Positions 1 to 7,592 of a DNA stretch of 47,090 nucleotides are shown piece after piece (position 1 is the first letter of the stretch; each line of letters begins with the position of its first letter). The notes below the pieces were generated by a model. The model did not search any database, was not told the origin of the DNA, and saw nothing but the letters and a program-made list of their open reading frames with translations. Location of the stretch: the IMG/VR virus record IMGVR_UViG_3300021247_000155, positions 1 to 47,090 of that record; one strand, 5' to 3'. The DNA is from a virus. The translations under genes were made by a program, and so were the position numbers.

Positions 1-771
1 CCTGACCACTCCTATGTGCCAACAAACATCAAAAAGTTAGATGATAAAATCCTTGGGCTTATGCAGGGACACTTTACGGTTATCAAGGGTCCGACAGGGA
101 TCGGAAAAAGTGAGCTAATGCGTTATCTAGAGTATAACTTTATCAGCAACTATCCAGAAGTAACCTTTGCGTCTTGGCATTTGGAAGAGACTAAACTTCG
201 TGGCATCCTTGGTCTTGTGTCATATGCCCTCAAGGACAACCTAACACGTAAAGACCTGATTACTGACAAGAACCGTATGGCTGATGTAGAGGAGTCTATT
301 AAGAGTATTACCAACAAGTCTGGCTATATGCAGTTCCACTTGCGTGAGCAGGATGGTGCGGAAGCCCTGATCGACCAAATCCGAATTCTTACTCAAGTCT
401 ATGGGTGCAAATATGTCCTATTCGAGCCTATCCAAGATGTTATCAATACGGGTTCAGAAGATAGCAAAGAGCCTGTCTTGGCTGACCTTGCTGTTCGCCT
501 TTCAAAACTTGCTGCCGATCTAAATGTGGGTATCGTGACTATTGCCCACACAAACGAAGATGGGGAGGTTAAATATTGCAAGATGATCGGGCAACGGGCC
601 TCTGTCGTTATTGACTTGACGCGGGACAAAGACAGTGATAATCATCTTGATAAGAACACTTTGAAGCTGGTAGTTAAGAAGAATCGTCCTTGTAGCCTTG
701 AGGGTGAAGCTGGTTCTATGGTGTTTGATCAGGATACGTTTACTTTGGCAGAACTTGGGGGTGGGTGGTGA
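1..771 (+). CDS. Primase-helicase, C-terminal helicase part (5' end outside window)
   Basis: RecA-fold replicative helicase domain that unwinds DNA at the phage fork, T7 gp4 type. The frame is open to base 1, so the true start lies upstream. Walker A GPTGIGKS is at visible residues 30-37. A Walker B-like hydrophobic strand (KYVLFEP) follows near residue 137, then an AHT motif near 182. The zinc-finger and TOPRIM part begins at 46597 at the other end of the window, so one gene appears split by the cut point. By comparison with T7 gp4, roughly 130 residues between TOPRIM and Walker A are missing. A separate DnaB-like helicase is the alternative. Confidence 0.85.
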   Translation, partial: PDHSYVPTNIKKLDDKILGLMQGHFTVIKGPTGIGKSELMRYLEYNFISNYPEVTFASWHLEETKLRGILGLVSYALKDNLTRKDLITDKNRMADVEESIKSITNKSGYMQFHLREQDGAEALIDQIRILTQVYGCKYVLFEPIQDVINTGSEDSKEPVLADLAVRLSKLAADLNVGIVTIAHTNEDGEVKYCKMIGQRASVVIDLTRDKDSDNHLDKNTLKLVVKKNRPCSLEGEAGSMVFDQDTFTLAELGGGW

Positions 772-772
772 T

Positions 773-946
773 ATGGGGGCAGATATGACGATTGATGGAG
801 CCTTTGATGATTGGCTAGATGGGCTGACACCAACTAACAGTGTGCGAAGGGAGTGTGTTGATCCGAAAGACATCAATAAACTTCGCTGGGCATTCACTTT
901 TGGTTGGCTATTAGCACTGGATTATAAGGAAAAAGAGGTAGAATGA
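773..946 (+). CDS. Hypothetical protein, 57 aa
   Basis: Small acidic protein starting one base after the helicase stop (TGATATG); an in-frame ATG at 785 is a possible alternative start. The C-terminal half (LRWAFTFGWLLALDYKEKEVE region) is hydrophobic and aromatic but too short to call a membrane segment. It overlaps the next gene by 4 bases (ATGA), so it is translationally coupled inside the replication operon. No family recognised. Confidence 0.55.
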   Translation: MGADMTIDGAFDDWLDGLTPTNSVRRECVDPKDINKLRWAFTFGWLLALDYKEKEVE

Positions 947-1263
947 AACTGTATATTGCTATTTTAGACGAGTTTCCTGACTATATGGCCCCAACCCTAG
1001 TCGCCCACTCTGTTTTAGGGGCACATCTTGTTTTTCTAAATGACCCGATTTACCAGAGTTGGCTAAACCACAGCTTCAAAAAGTGTGTGTTGAGGGTTAA
1101 TCAAAAGGAGTTCAGTAAGATATCTGAACTTGGCTCTGTATATCTGGGGCACGAAAATACTACACTAGGCGGTAGGAAAAGTTGTGCCGTTGTCCGGCCT
1201 TACGTAGATAGTAAGGACATCCCAAATGCGCTAAAATTTGCAAAGCTGTGGAAACCCGCATGA
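943..1263 (+). CDS. Conserved phage protein, possibly PTH2-like fold, 106 aa
   Basis: Starts in an ATGA overlap with the upstream gene and ends in an ATGA overlap with the next. The sequence has an N-terminal strand (KLYIAILDEFPD) followed by LVAHSVLGAHL, which loosely recalls the AQ-xx-HA helix of peptidyl-tRNA hydrolase 2. The ending KFAKLW fits a conserved C-terminal strand and helix. Similar short proteins sit near the polymerase in T7-like replication modules and are sometimes named peptidyl-tRNA hydrolase. That assignment is from memory and tentative; no catalytic residue can be defended here. Confidence 0.5.
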   Translation: MKLYIAILDEFPDYMAPTLVAHSVLGAHLVFLNDPIYQSWLNHSFKKCVLRVNQKEFSKISELGSVYLGHENTTLGGRKSCAVVRPYVDSKDIPNALKFAKLWKPA

Positions 1264-1847
1264 AGTTTATCGTTCTGGATAGCGAAAGTGACGGCTTCTG
1301 GAAAGATGCCACCAAGCTACATTGTGTCGAAGACCATATCAAGAAGCATCTTTCTTATGAGCCAAACACTGGCAAAGTTTTTTGGAAAATCTCTCCAAAC
1401 AACCGTATTAAAGAAGGTCAAGAAGTTGCCTGCAAAGATGGTCAGAGAGGTCAAATTACTGTAACTTTTGAAGGTAAGTCTAAAAACTATAGATTGCACA
1501 GAGTTGCTTGGTTGTTGCATTACGGCTCTTGGCCTAAGGGTTGCCTTGACCATGTTAATAACAACCCCAGTGATAATCGTATAGAAAATCTGAGAGAGTG
1601 TTCTCATTCTGACAACATGAAAAACCAAAAGGTCCGAAGAGACAGTTCCACAGGTTACAAAGGTGTTTGTTATAGACCCAGTAAATCTGGTGGTTTTTAT
1701 ACTGCTCAAATTTACTACAATAACAAGTTGCGCTATATTGGCTCTTATAAGACTGCTGAACAAGCTGCATCTGCTTACGATGAAGCGGCCATACTACTGC
1801 ACAAGGAGTTTGCAAAAACAAATGCGGATTATTGTTCTAGACAGTGA
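1260..1847 (+). CDS. HNH-AP2 homing endonuclease fused to a duplicated DNA polymerase N-terminus
   Basis: The first 23 residues (MKFIVLDSESDGFW...) are a copy of the DNA polymerase N-terminus, 19 of 23 identical to the intact polymerase at 1822. They run in frame into an HNH endonuclease. The HNH core has LHRVAW, then LDHVNNNPSDNRIENLR (catalytic H of DH, and the two N), near residues 75-110. An AP2-type DNA-binding domain follows (GYKGV...YIGSYKTAEQAA...YDEAA, about 130-180). The start ATG overlaps the previous stop (ATGA). The last 26 bases overlap the polymerase start and contain its ribosome binding site. Probable role: free-standing homing nuclease cutting an endonuclease-free polymerase gene. 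Confidence 0.88.
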   Translation: MKFIVLDSESDGFWKDATKLHCVEDHIKKHLSYEPNTGKVFWKISPNNRIKEGQEVACKDGQRGQITVTFEGKSKNYRLHRVAWLLHYGSWPKGCLDHVNNNPSDNRIENLRECSHSDNMKNQKVRRDSSTGYKGVCYRPSKSGGFYTAQIYYNNKLRYIGSYKTAEQAASAYDEAAILLHKEFAKTNADYCSRQ

Positions 1848-3696
1848 ATCGGACAATTTTTGGAAGAATGCTACAAAACTTCACTGCGTGGCTTGGACAG
1901 AAGATGGAGAGACGTTCCACCATACAAACAGTTATGATGAAATCCGCTTTCTACTGAATAGCCCTGACAAGCGCATTGTTTGCCACAATGCTATTCGGCA
2001 CGATCTGCCCACCTTCAATAAGTTGCTTGGCACTGATCTTAAGTATACCGACTTCGTAGACACCTTGGCCTTGTCATGGTATATCAACTTTGAACGTGAT
2101 CGCCATGGTCTTGAAAGCTATGGAAATGACTATGGGGTTCCTAAGCCCAAAGTTGAGGATTGGACCAACCTAACCTACGAAGAATATGCTCATCGCTGCG
2201 TTGAGGATGTAAAGATCAACTGGCTTATGTGGCAAGATATGCTGCGTAGGCTCAAGATGCTCTATCCAGTTGAAGCGGACATGCTGCGTCTTATCGACTA
2301 TCTAGGGTTCAAGATGGACTGCGCCCTAGAGGCTGAGACCATGATGGTAAAGCTGGACGTAGAACGCGCCCAGAAGAACTATGATAAACTTGAAGCCATG
2401 GAAGCAGAGAAGGTCGTAGAACTCGCTAAGGCTATGCCAAAGAAACCAATCTATAGGGTTGTAAACAAGCCTAAGATCATGGTGAAGAAGGATGGCTCAC
2501 TGAGTGTAGCAGGGGCTAATTGGGTGCAGACTCTAAAGGATTTGAAGCTGCCACCAAATACTGCTGGCCCTGTAAACGTCTTGGTTTCAATGGAGGACGC
2601 CAACCCTAAGTCCAATGTGCAGGTCAAAGATTGGCTCTTCAGTAATGGCTGGGAACCTGATCACTTCAAGTTTGACCGTAACAAGGACACTGGTGAAGAA
2701 CGGATGATCCCTCAGATCAGATACCTGAAGGGTCACCCGAAGGAGGGTGAACTGTGTGATTCCATCTTGGCTCTTGCAGAGCATACCCCCTCAGTAGAAA
2801 TTCTGGATGGTTTGACTGTTATCCAGCATCGCAAGGGTTTCTTCAAGGGTATGCTAGAGAGCCACAAAGATGGTTGGTTGGTGGCAGGTATTGAAGGGTT
2901 GACTAACACCTTCCGCTTCAAACACAGAAAACCTTTGGCGAACATTCCGAAGGTAGACAAACCTTGGGGCGACGAGATCAGGGGGTGCCTTATTGCCCCT
3001 GAAGGTAAGGTGTTGTGTGGTGCTGACGCAGTTTCCCTAGAGGATACCACCAAGCGACATTACATGAAACCGTTCGACCCAGACTATGTGGAAATTATGT
3101 CTCAGCCGGGGTGGGACCCACACCTTGACCTTGCGGTATTTGCTGGGGCTTGTTCAGCAGAGGATGTAGAGAGGCATAAGACTGGTGAGCGTAGCCTGAA
3201 AGCCCTACGTAGTAAGTTCAAGCAGACTAACTATAGTGCTGTCTACGGTATCGGTGCCACCAAACTAGCTAGGGAAACTGGCCTAAGTAAACCAGAGGCT
3301 CAGAAGCTGCTTGACGCCTATTGGCAACGCAATCACTCTGTAACTAAGGCTGTAGAGAAGTTTCAGATCGAAGTCATTGGCCCTTATATGTGGTTGAAAA
3401 ACCCTGTATCTGGTTTCTGGCATAACCTTCGTGCTGAGAAAGATGCGTTCTCTACAGCCAACCAATCGACAGGTGTCTACTGCTTTGACACTTGGCTTTA
3501 CTATGTGCGACAAGCTGGTATTAAGATTGCCATGCAGTTTCACGATGAAGAGGGACACTACATTGAACGTGGCTCAGAAGTAGAAAACGAAAAGGTTCTG
3601 CGGGAGGCTATCCGCAAGACCAATGAGAAATTGAAACTCAATGTCCTTCTTGATATCGATGTTCAACACGGGGATAATTACGCCCAGACCCACTAA
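1822..3696 (+). CDS. DNA polymerase I, family A, with 3'-5' exonuclease, 624 aa
   Basis: Replicative phage polymerase. The N-terminal DEDD exonuclease shows IVLDSESD (motif I), HNAIRHDLPTF (motif II) and YAHRCVEDVKINW (motif III). Polymerase motif A is around GADAVSLED, motif B (O helix) is RSLKALRSKFKQTNYSAVYG, and motif C is QFHDEEG. An upstream open frame extends to 1663 but is only the shadow of the endonuclease. ATG 1822 is chosen because it restores the conserved exonuclease start and has AAGGAG at 1803-1808, 13 bases upstream, inside the endonuclease gene. At 624 aa it is a compact T7-type polymerase without the N-terminal 5'-nuclease domain, which is encoded separately at 6156. Confidence 0.93.
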   Translation: MRIIVLDSESDNFWKNATKLHCVAWTEDGETFHHTNSYDEIRFLLNSPDKRIVCHNAIRHDLPTFNKLLGTDLKYTDFVDTLALSWYINFERDRHGLESYGNDYGVPKPKVEDWTNLTYEEYAHRCVEDVKINWLMWQDMLRRLKMLYPVEADMLRLIDYLGFKMDCALEAETMMVKLDVERAQKNYDKLEAMEAEKVVELAKAMPKKPIYRVVNKPKIMVKKDGSLSVAGANWVQTLKDLKLPPNTAGPVNVLVSMEDANPKSNVQVKDWLFSNGWEPDHFKFDRNKDTGEERMIPQIRYLKGHPKEGELCDSILALAEHTPSVEILDGLTVIQHRKGFFKGMLESHKDGWLVAGIEGLTNTFRFKHRKPLANIPKVDKPWGDEIRGCLIAPEGKVLCGADAVSLEDTTKRHYMKPFDPDYVEIMSQPGWDPHLDLAVFAGACSAEDVERHKTGERSLKALRSKFKQTNYSAVYGIGATKLARETGLSKPEAQKLLDAYWQRNHSVTKAVEKFQIEVIGPYMWLKNPVSGFWHNLRAEKDAFSTANQSTGVYCFDTWLYYVRQAGIKIAMQFHDEEGHYIERGSEVENEKVLREAIRKTNEKLKLNVLLDIDVQHGDNYAQTH

Positions 3697-3702
3697 GTAA
3701 AT

Positions 3703-3738
3703 AATTGTCAGGTTTGACCTTAAAACGACTTGACAATT
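3703..3738. promoter_or_regulatory. Inverted repeat overlapping the ssDNA-binding protein promoter
   Basis: AATTGTCA at 3703-3710 and its reverse complement TGACAATT at 3731-3738 form perfect 8-bp arms. The right arm lies on the -35 hexamer of the following promoter. It may be an operator, or a weak terminator after the polymerase; no U-run follows. Confidence 0.45.
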
Positions 3739-3758
3739 CAGAGCCGACAACCTAAATA
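3730..3758 (+). promoter_or_regulatory. Sigma70-type promoter upstream of the ssDNA-binding protein
   Basis: TTGACA (3730-3735), 17-base spacer, TAAATA (3753-3758). It lies in the only sizeable gap of the replication operon and would boost the ssDNA-binding protein and downstream genes. No phage RNA polymerase gene is visible, so the host polymerase is presumed to read it. Confidence 0.7.
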
Positions 3759-3787
3759 CAACTTCCACATAAACTCTCGGAGTGAAT

Positions 3788-4387
3788 ATGAGCAACAAAT
3801 CCAAATTCGTCACCATTGATGCAGAACTCGAATATGCACAGGTTTTCTTTGAGAACCGCGATATGGGTAACGATCAGGTAGACCATTCTGATACGGATGG
3901 CATGTATAAAGTTACCTTGATCCTTGACGAAGACAACCGGAACAAAGCCATTGAGGCTGGCGCACCGGAGAAGCAAGGTGCACACCTTCAGTTCAAGCCC
4001 TTTGAACGTGATGGCAAGACGCTCTATAAGACCACTGTTCGTCGTCCCCACTTGCACCCCCGCTTTATGAAGCAAGATGAGAACGGCCAAAACACTGATG
4101 AGCGTCTGGTGGTTGGCCCCCCGAAGGTCTTTGACTTGAATGCAGCCCTTGCAGCTTGGAGTGAAGCTGGTGAGAAGGGCCGTCTTGACGACTATGCACG
4201 GGATTGGACTCATGAAGATGGTCTGATTGGCAATGGAACTAAGGCTAAGGTCAAGTTGGTTATCCAGTCTGGTATTGGTGTCCACGGTAAGGCTAAGGGT
4301 AAGAAGTTTACCCGTGTAGAGTTGGTTGGTATTGCCTTTACTGATCTCGTGGAATACGCTGGTGGGGGTTCTGGTGGGTGGGTTTAA
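3788..4387 (+). CDS. Putative single-stranded DNA-binding protein (T7 gp2.5-like role), 199 aa
   Basis: Follows the polymerase under its own promoter. It has several beta-rich segments (MYKVTLILDEDN, KVKLVIQSGIGV, FTRVELVGIAFTDL), compatible with an OB fold. The ending is Gly-rich (GGGSGGWV) instead of the acidic aromatic tail of classical SSBs. ATG 3788 is preferred over GTG 3782 because CGGAG lies about 8 bases upstream. The role is inferred from position in a T7-type replication module and from fold impression; no diagnostic motif is present. Confidence 0.6.
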   Translation: MSNKSKFVTIDAELEYAQVFFENRDMGNDQVDHSDTDGMYKVTLILDEDNRNKAIEAGAPEKQGAHLQFKPFERDGKTLYKTTVRRPHLHPRFMKQDENGQNTDERLVVGPPKVFDLNAALAAWSEAGEKGRLDDYARDWTHEDGLIGNGTKAKVKLVIQSGIGVHGKAKGKKFTRVELVGIAFTDLVEYAGGGSGGWV

Positions 4388-4429
4388 CCCCCCACTTACC
4401 ACCAACAAAGGATAGAACAAGGGAAACCA

Positions 4430-4615
4430 ATGTATTACGAATTTCTAGCTAAAGATGTAGAAGGCCAACGAGATATCCTGATCTCTCAAGGTGAGGTTGA
4501 GTATCTTGGTGATCTTCTTGAGGCTATGCTCACATTCCTACAGGCTTGTGGCTACTCTTATGCAAAGCAACTATATGTCGTCAAGGACGATGGTGAAGAA
4601 TTGGGGACGCTTTGA
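4430..4615 (+). CDS. Hypothetical protein, 61 aa
   Basis: Acidic small protein with AAGGGA about 6 bases before its ATG. It ends in a TTGA overlap with the thyX start, so the two are probably translationally coupled. No domain recognised; the middle (YLGDLLEAMLTFLQACGYS) is a likely amphipathic helix. Confidence 0.6.
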   Translation: MYYEFLAKDVEGQRDILISQGEVEYLGDLLEAMLTFLQACGYSYAKQLYVVKDDGEELGTL

Positions 4616-5286
4616 AGGTATCAGCTAAACTCATTGCTTTGACGGAACCCGTCATTGGGGTTCCCGCCGCCAATGCAGAGGCTTTGGTGGCTTACTGTGC
4701 ACGGGTGAGCAACCCTTCTAACCAAGATAACCCAGATTACAGCAAACTGCTTGACTACTGCCTTCGGAACAAACACTTCAGTGTCTTCGAGATGGCTAAT
4801 GCTGTAGTTGAAGTCAATGCACCACGGGATATCACACGGCAGCTACTGCGACATCGTTCATTCAGTTTCCAAGAGTTTAGTCAACGATATTCTGACGAGA
4901 TCGAGTTTACCACTCGTGATATTCGTCGTCAGGATACCAAGAACCGTCAGAACTCTATTGACGACTTTCCTGATTACGACAAAGACTTTTTTAGAGGTGG
5001 GACGGACAGTTGGGCCAAAACAGCCCAAATCCTATATAAAAGCATCCTTGATGGTGGTGGGGCTAAAGAGTGCGCTCGTGTTATCCTACCTGAAGGGTTG
5101 ACTATGAGCCGCCTATACGTCAATGGCACTCTGCGCAGTTATTTGACCTACCTACAAGTTCGGTTGGACGAAACTACGCAACTTGAACATAGAATCTTGG
5201 CACAGAAAATAAAAGAGTGCCTTGAGCCAGCTTTCCCAACGGTCTTGGGGAGACTTTTGCAAGAGGCGCAGGATTTAGGTGGGTAG
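4612..5286 (+). CDS. thyX: Flavin-dependent thymidylate synthase ThyX
   Basis: Converts dUMP to dTMP with methylene-tetrahydrofolate and FAD, supplying dTTP for phage replication. The signature RHRSFSFQEFSQR matches the ThyX motif RHR-x7-S-x-R. The C-terminal half has REx-like substrate residues and YLTYLQVRLDETTQLEH, typical of the family. At 224 aa it is full length. The TTG start overlaps the previous TGA (TTGA), a pattern repeated elsewhere in this genome. An HNH endonuclease gene begins inside its last codons. Confidence 0.93.
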   Translation: MKVSAKLIALTEPVIGVPAANAEALVAYCARVSNPSNQDNPDYSKLLDYCLRNKHFSVFEMANAVVEVNAPRDITRQLLRHRSFSFQEFSQRYSDEIEFTTRDIRRQDTKNRQNSIDDFPDYDKDFFRGGTDSWAKTAQILYKSILDGGGAKECARVILPEGLTMSRLYVNGTLRSYLTYLQVRLDETTQLEHRILAQKIKECLEPAFPTVLGRLLQEAQDLGG

Positions 5287-5869
5287 ACCAACTGTAAGAT
5301 TTGTCGGAGAGCGCAAAGGCCACCTTGAAGTTGTTGGGATTATTCCACAAAATAAAAGTGGCCGACACGTTCAATTAGAGATTGTTTGCCATGCTTGTGG
5401 TAAAACCATTACAATGTCTTCTGTAGTCTTTACAAAGTCAAAGTCGTGTGGTTGTGAACGGCACAAATCTGATACTTGGAAAAGAGTTGGCGCTAAAATC
5501 ATGCCGTGGCAACTCGAATATGGAGAGGCCGCAAGAAGGTTACTTGTACTAAGATACAAAAGGTCCGCAAAACAAAAAGGCTTGCCGTTTGAACTAACGA
5601 ATGATGAATTAACCAGATTGTTTAAGTCATCGTGCGCTTACTGTGGAAAGGCAGAGACAAACCTAGTAAAAGGTCTTGGAAAGACTAGTGGAGATTTCGC
5701 TTATGTAGGTCTTGATAGAGTTGACCCATTCAAGGGTTATACGCAAGATAATGTTGTGCCTTGCTGCTGGTTGTGTAATATGATGAAAAATACACTTACA
5801 CAAGGTGCTTTTATAGGGCATGTCTCTTTGATCTATCAACACTCGAAAGGTAAAAATGACAAAAGCTAA
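5279..5869 (+). CDS. HNH homing endonuclease downstream of thyX, 196 aa
   Basis: The GTG start lies 8 bases inside the thyX end. An N-terminal zinc-ribbon-like region has CHACG and a CGC pair (about 38-60). The HNH core is CAYCG, then GLDRVDPFKGYTQDNVVPCCWLCNMMKN (about 125-170), with the ββα-metal arrangement of C-x2-C HNH enzymes. No AP2 domain is present, so it is a different lineage from the endonucleases at 1260 and 12758. Likely a free-standing homing nuclease targeting thyX or the neighbouring sequence. Confidence 0.85.
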   Translation: MGRPTVRFVGERKGHLEVVGIIPQNKSGRHVQLEIVCHACGKTITMSSVVFTKSKSCGCERHKSDTWKRVGAKIMPWQLEYGEAARRLLVLRYKRSAKQKGLPFELTNDELTRLFKSSCAYCGKAETNLVKGLGKTSGDFAYVGLDRVDPFKGYTQDNVVPCCWLCNMMKNTLTQGAFIGHVSLIYQHSKGKNDKS

Positions 5870-5900
5870 ATCCTTTGCAGGAATGGAATACTACAAATGA
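5856..5900 (+). CDS. Tiny ORF, 14 aa, possible leader or gene remnant
   Basis: ATG 5856 lies 14 bases before the endonuclease end and is preceded by GAAAGGT. It encodes MTKAKSFAGMEYYK and stops in an ATGA overlap with the next gene. It could couple translation into the 91-aa gene, or be the leftover start of a gene disturbed by the endonuclease insertion. Weakly supported. Confidence 0.3.
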   Translation: MTKAKSFAGMEYYK

Positions 5901-6172
5901 TGGAAACAAAAGACTTCGCTGATAGTATGCGTAAGCTGCTACTGAACACCTACACTGATGATGGCACACAAAACTTGCTTGATCTGATCATTGTGGCTGA
6001 GATGAAGGATTGTCTTGCTACAGTAATTGACCCAATGTTCAATGGTGGTGCCGATCCTCTTGATCGGTTCTTGGACACTGCGGCATTCCTTCGAGTGATT
6101 CAATATCACTACACCAAGTCGCAGTATGAAGAATTTCTCAAGAGTTTGATGCCAAATGAAACTCTTGATTGA
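5897..6172 (+). CDS. Hypothetical protein, 91 aa
   Basis: Predicted mostly helical acidic protein. It overlaps the exonuclease start by 17 bases, so it belongs to the same operon. No motif recognised. The position just before the FEN-type exonuclease suggests a replication accessory, which is context only. Confidence 0.55.
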   Translation: MMETKDFADSMRKLLLNTYTDDGTQNLLDLIIVAEMKDCLATVIDPMFNGGADPLDRFLDTAAFLRVIQYHYTKSQYEEFLKSLMPNETLD

Positions 6173-6857
6173 CGGTGATACGCTGACTTATAGGGCGGCT
6201 TTTAGCCAAGATGCCACGACAATCTCAGGGGTTTGTGATAAGCTGGATGAATTGATGGGTTACATTTTTGAAGCCACCAACCCTTATGCTACTCCTGAAG
6301 ACTTCCAAGTGTATCTGACTGGTAAGGGTAACTTTCGGAATGCCCTTACCGATACCTATAAGGCTAATAGGTCTGGCAAAGAGAAGCCCCTGATGTTACC
6401 ACTCGCTAGGCAGTATCTCATTGACAGTTATAGTGCTATAGTTTCTGTGGACCAAGAAGCAGATGACGATATCGCTATTGCTGCTACCAAGTATTACCCT
6501 GACTGTGTGATTGTCTCTGTGGACAAGGACTTTCGACAAATTCCGGGGACCATCTACAACCCAACACGGAATACTTGGGAGGTTATCACAGAAGATACAG
6601 CCCGACTTAATTTCTATGAACAGGTCTTGACTGGGGATACAGTGGACAACATCATTGGAGTTCACAAGGTTGGCCCTAAGACCGCCCAGAAACTCTTGGC
6701 CCCCTGCCAGACTGAAGAAGAGATGTATAAAGTCTGTATTGAGGCTTATAAGGGCGACGTTGAAAAGGTGATCCTAAATGCGAGGTTGTTGTGGCTAAGG
6801 CGCGAAGAAAACCAAGTGTGGGAACCGCCTATCAGCGCAGCTTCCGATCTGGTCTAG
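6156..6857 (+). CDS. 5'-3' exonuclease (FEN/RNase H-like), 233 aa
   Basis: Flap or 5'-3' exonuclease of the polymerase I N-domain family, which removes RNA primers and degrades host DNA (T7 gp6 role). Visible metal-site motifs: LLIDGDTLTYRA at the N-terminus, DQEADDDIAI (about 95), IVSVDKDFRQI (about 118) and TGDTVDNIIGVHKVGPKTA (about 163, with the helix-hairpin-helix). Complements the exonuclease-less N-terminus of the phage polymerase. Its 3' end overlaps the endonuclease I gene by 67 bases. Confidence 0.9.
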   Translation: MKLLIDGDTLTYRAAFSQDATTISGVCDKLDELMGYIFEATNPYATPEDFQVYLTGKGNFRNALTDTYKANRSGKEKPLMLPLARQYLIDSYSAIVSVDQEADDDIAIAATKYYPDCVIVSVDKDFRQIPGTIYNPTRNTWEVITEDTARLNFYEQVLTGDTVDNIIGVHKVGPKTAQKLLAPCQTEEEMYKVCIEAYKGDVEKVILNARLLWLRREENQVWEPPISAASDLV

Positions 6858-7198
6858 AAGTCAAGGTAGCCACAAAACTCAAAGAGTCTGGTGTAGAGTT
6901 TGAATACGAAACCCTGAAGATCAAATACAGGGTAGACGAAATCAGGACTTATACACCGGACTTCGTTTTCCCTAATGGGTTGATAGTTGAGGCCAAAGGC
7001 TACTTTGACTCTAACGACAGGAAGAAGCACTTGCTGATTAAAGCACAGTTTCCTGAGTTGGATATCCGCTTTGTGTTCCAGAATTCTGCCACAAAGATAC
7101 GGAAAAGTTCTAAGACCTCTTATGGTGACTGGTGCCAAAAGAATGGTTTCATTTACGCAGATAAGGAAGTTCCAAAAGAATGGTTGACCGAATTGTAA
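6791..7198 (+). CDS. Endonuclease I, Holliday junction resolvase (T7 gp3-like), 135 aa
   Basis: Resolves branched DNA and helps break down host DNA. The PD-(D/E)xK site is seen as an E in GLEVKVA, then YTPDFVFPNGLIVEAKGYF (D, E-x-K). Length matches T7 endonuclease I (149 aa). GTG start inside the exonuclease gene; SFRSGLE matches the conserved N-terminal region. Overlaps the next gene by 19 bases. Confidence 0.9.
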   Translation: MAKARRKPSVGTAYQRSFRSGLEVKVATKLKESGVEFEYETLKIKYRVDEIRTYTPDFVFPNGLIVEAKGYFDSNDRKKHLLIKAQFPELDIRFVFQNSATKIRKSSKTSYGDWCQKNGFIYADKEVPKEWLTEL

Positions 7199-7428
7199 AC
7201 GTTATTGCTGGCCCTTTCCATTCGTCTGAAATCCCTGACTGGGATGATGTTGATGATGGCTTTGGGTTGCCCTATGGTGAGGGCTTTATGTTGGTGGTAA
7301 CTATGCAGGATGAACGTGGTGTGTTGACCACAGAAGAGTTGATCTTCCAAGACTTTGATGAAGCCCTTGAGATGGTCAATCACTTCGTGGATCAGATTGT
7401 CCCCCTAGAATGGAGTGATAACTTTTGA
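7180..7428 (+). CDS. Hypothetical protein, 82 aa
   Basis: Acidic protein starting within the endonuclease I end and ending in a TTGA overlap with the next gene. The pattern of alternating strands (GFMLVVTMQDERGVLTTEELIFQDFDEALE) suggests a small alpha/beta domain. No family recognised. Confidence 0.55.
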   Translation: MVDRIVNVIAGPFHSSEIPDWDDVDDGFGLPYGEGFMLVVTMQDERGVLTTEELIFQDFDEALEMVNHFVDQIVPLEWSDNF

Positions 7429-7592
7429 GTAAACTCACCCTTGTTGACCCCCCTCGTGGGTGGGCCTACGGCTTTCCAGCGCCCCTAGAACCAGACTACA
7501 CTGAACAACTCCGTAAGGCTGGTTACCCAGAAAAAGACATCCCACTGGCCCTAAATCACTCTCGCTATATTGAGGTTGATGCCAATGAGTAA
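7425..7592 (+). CDS. Hypothetical protein, 55 aa, TTG start
   Basis: Open frame MSKLTLVDPPRGWAYGFPAP... filling the gap between the 82-aa gene and the phosphoesterase. The TTG start is embedded in TTGA, as for thyX and other genes here. The stop overlaps the ATG of the next gene (ATGAGTAA). The tight overlaps and gene-like composition support it as real. Function unknown. Confidence 0.6.
   Translation: MSKLTLVDPPRGWAYGFPAPLEPDYTEQLRKAGYPEKDIPLALNHSRYIEVDANE

Noticed and set aside
1663-1821. N-terminal extension of the polymerase upstream of 1822
   Set aside because: It overlaps the endonuclease gene in another frame, and the conserved exonuclease motif starts right after ATG 1822.
3752-4420. 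222-aa minus-strand open frame
   Set aside because: Shadow of the ssDNA-binding gene, against operon direction.
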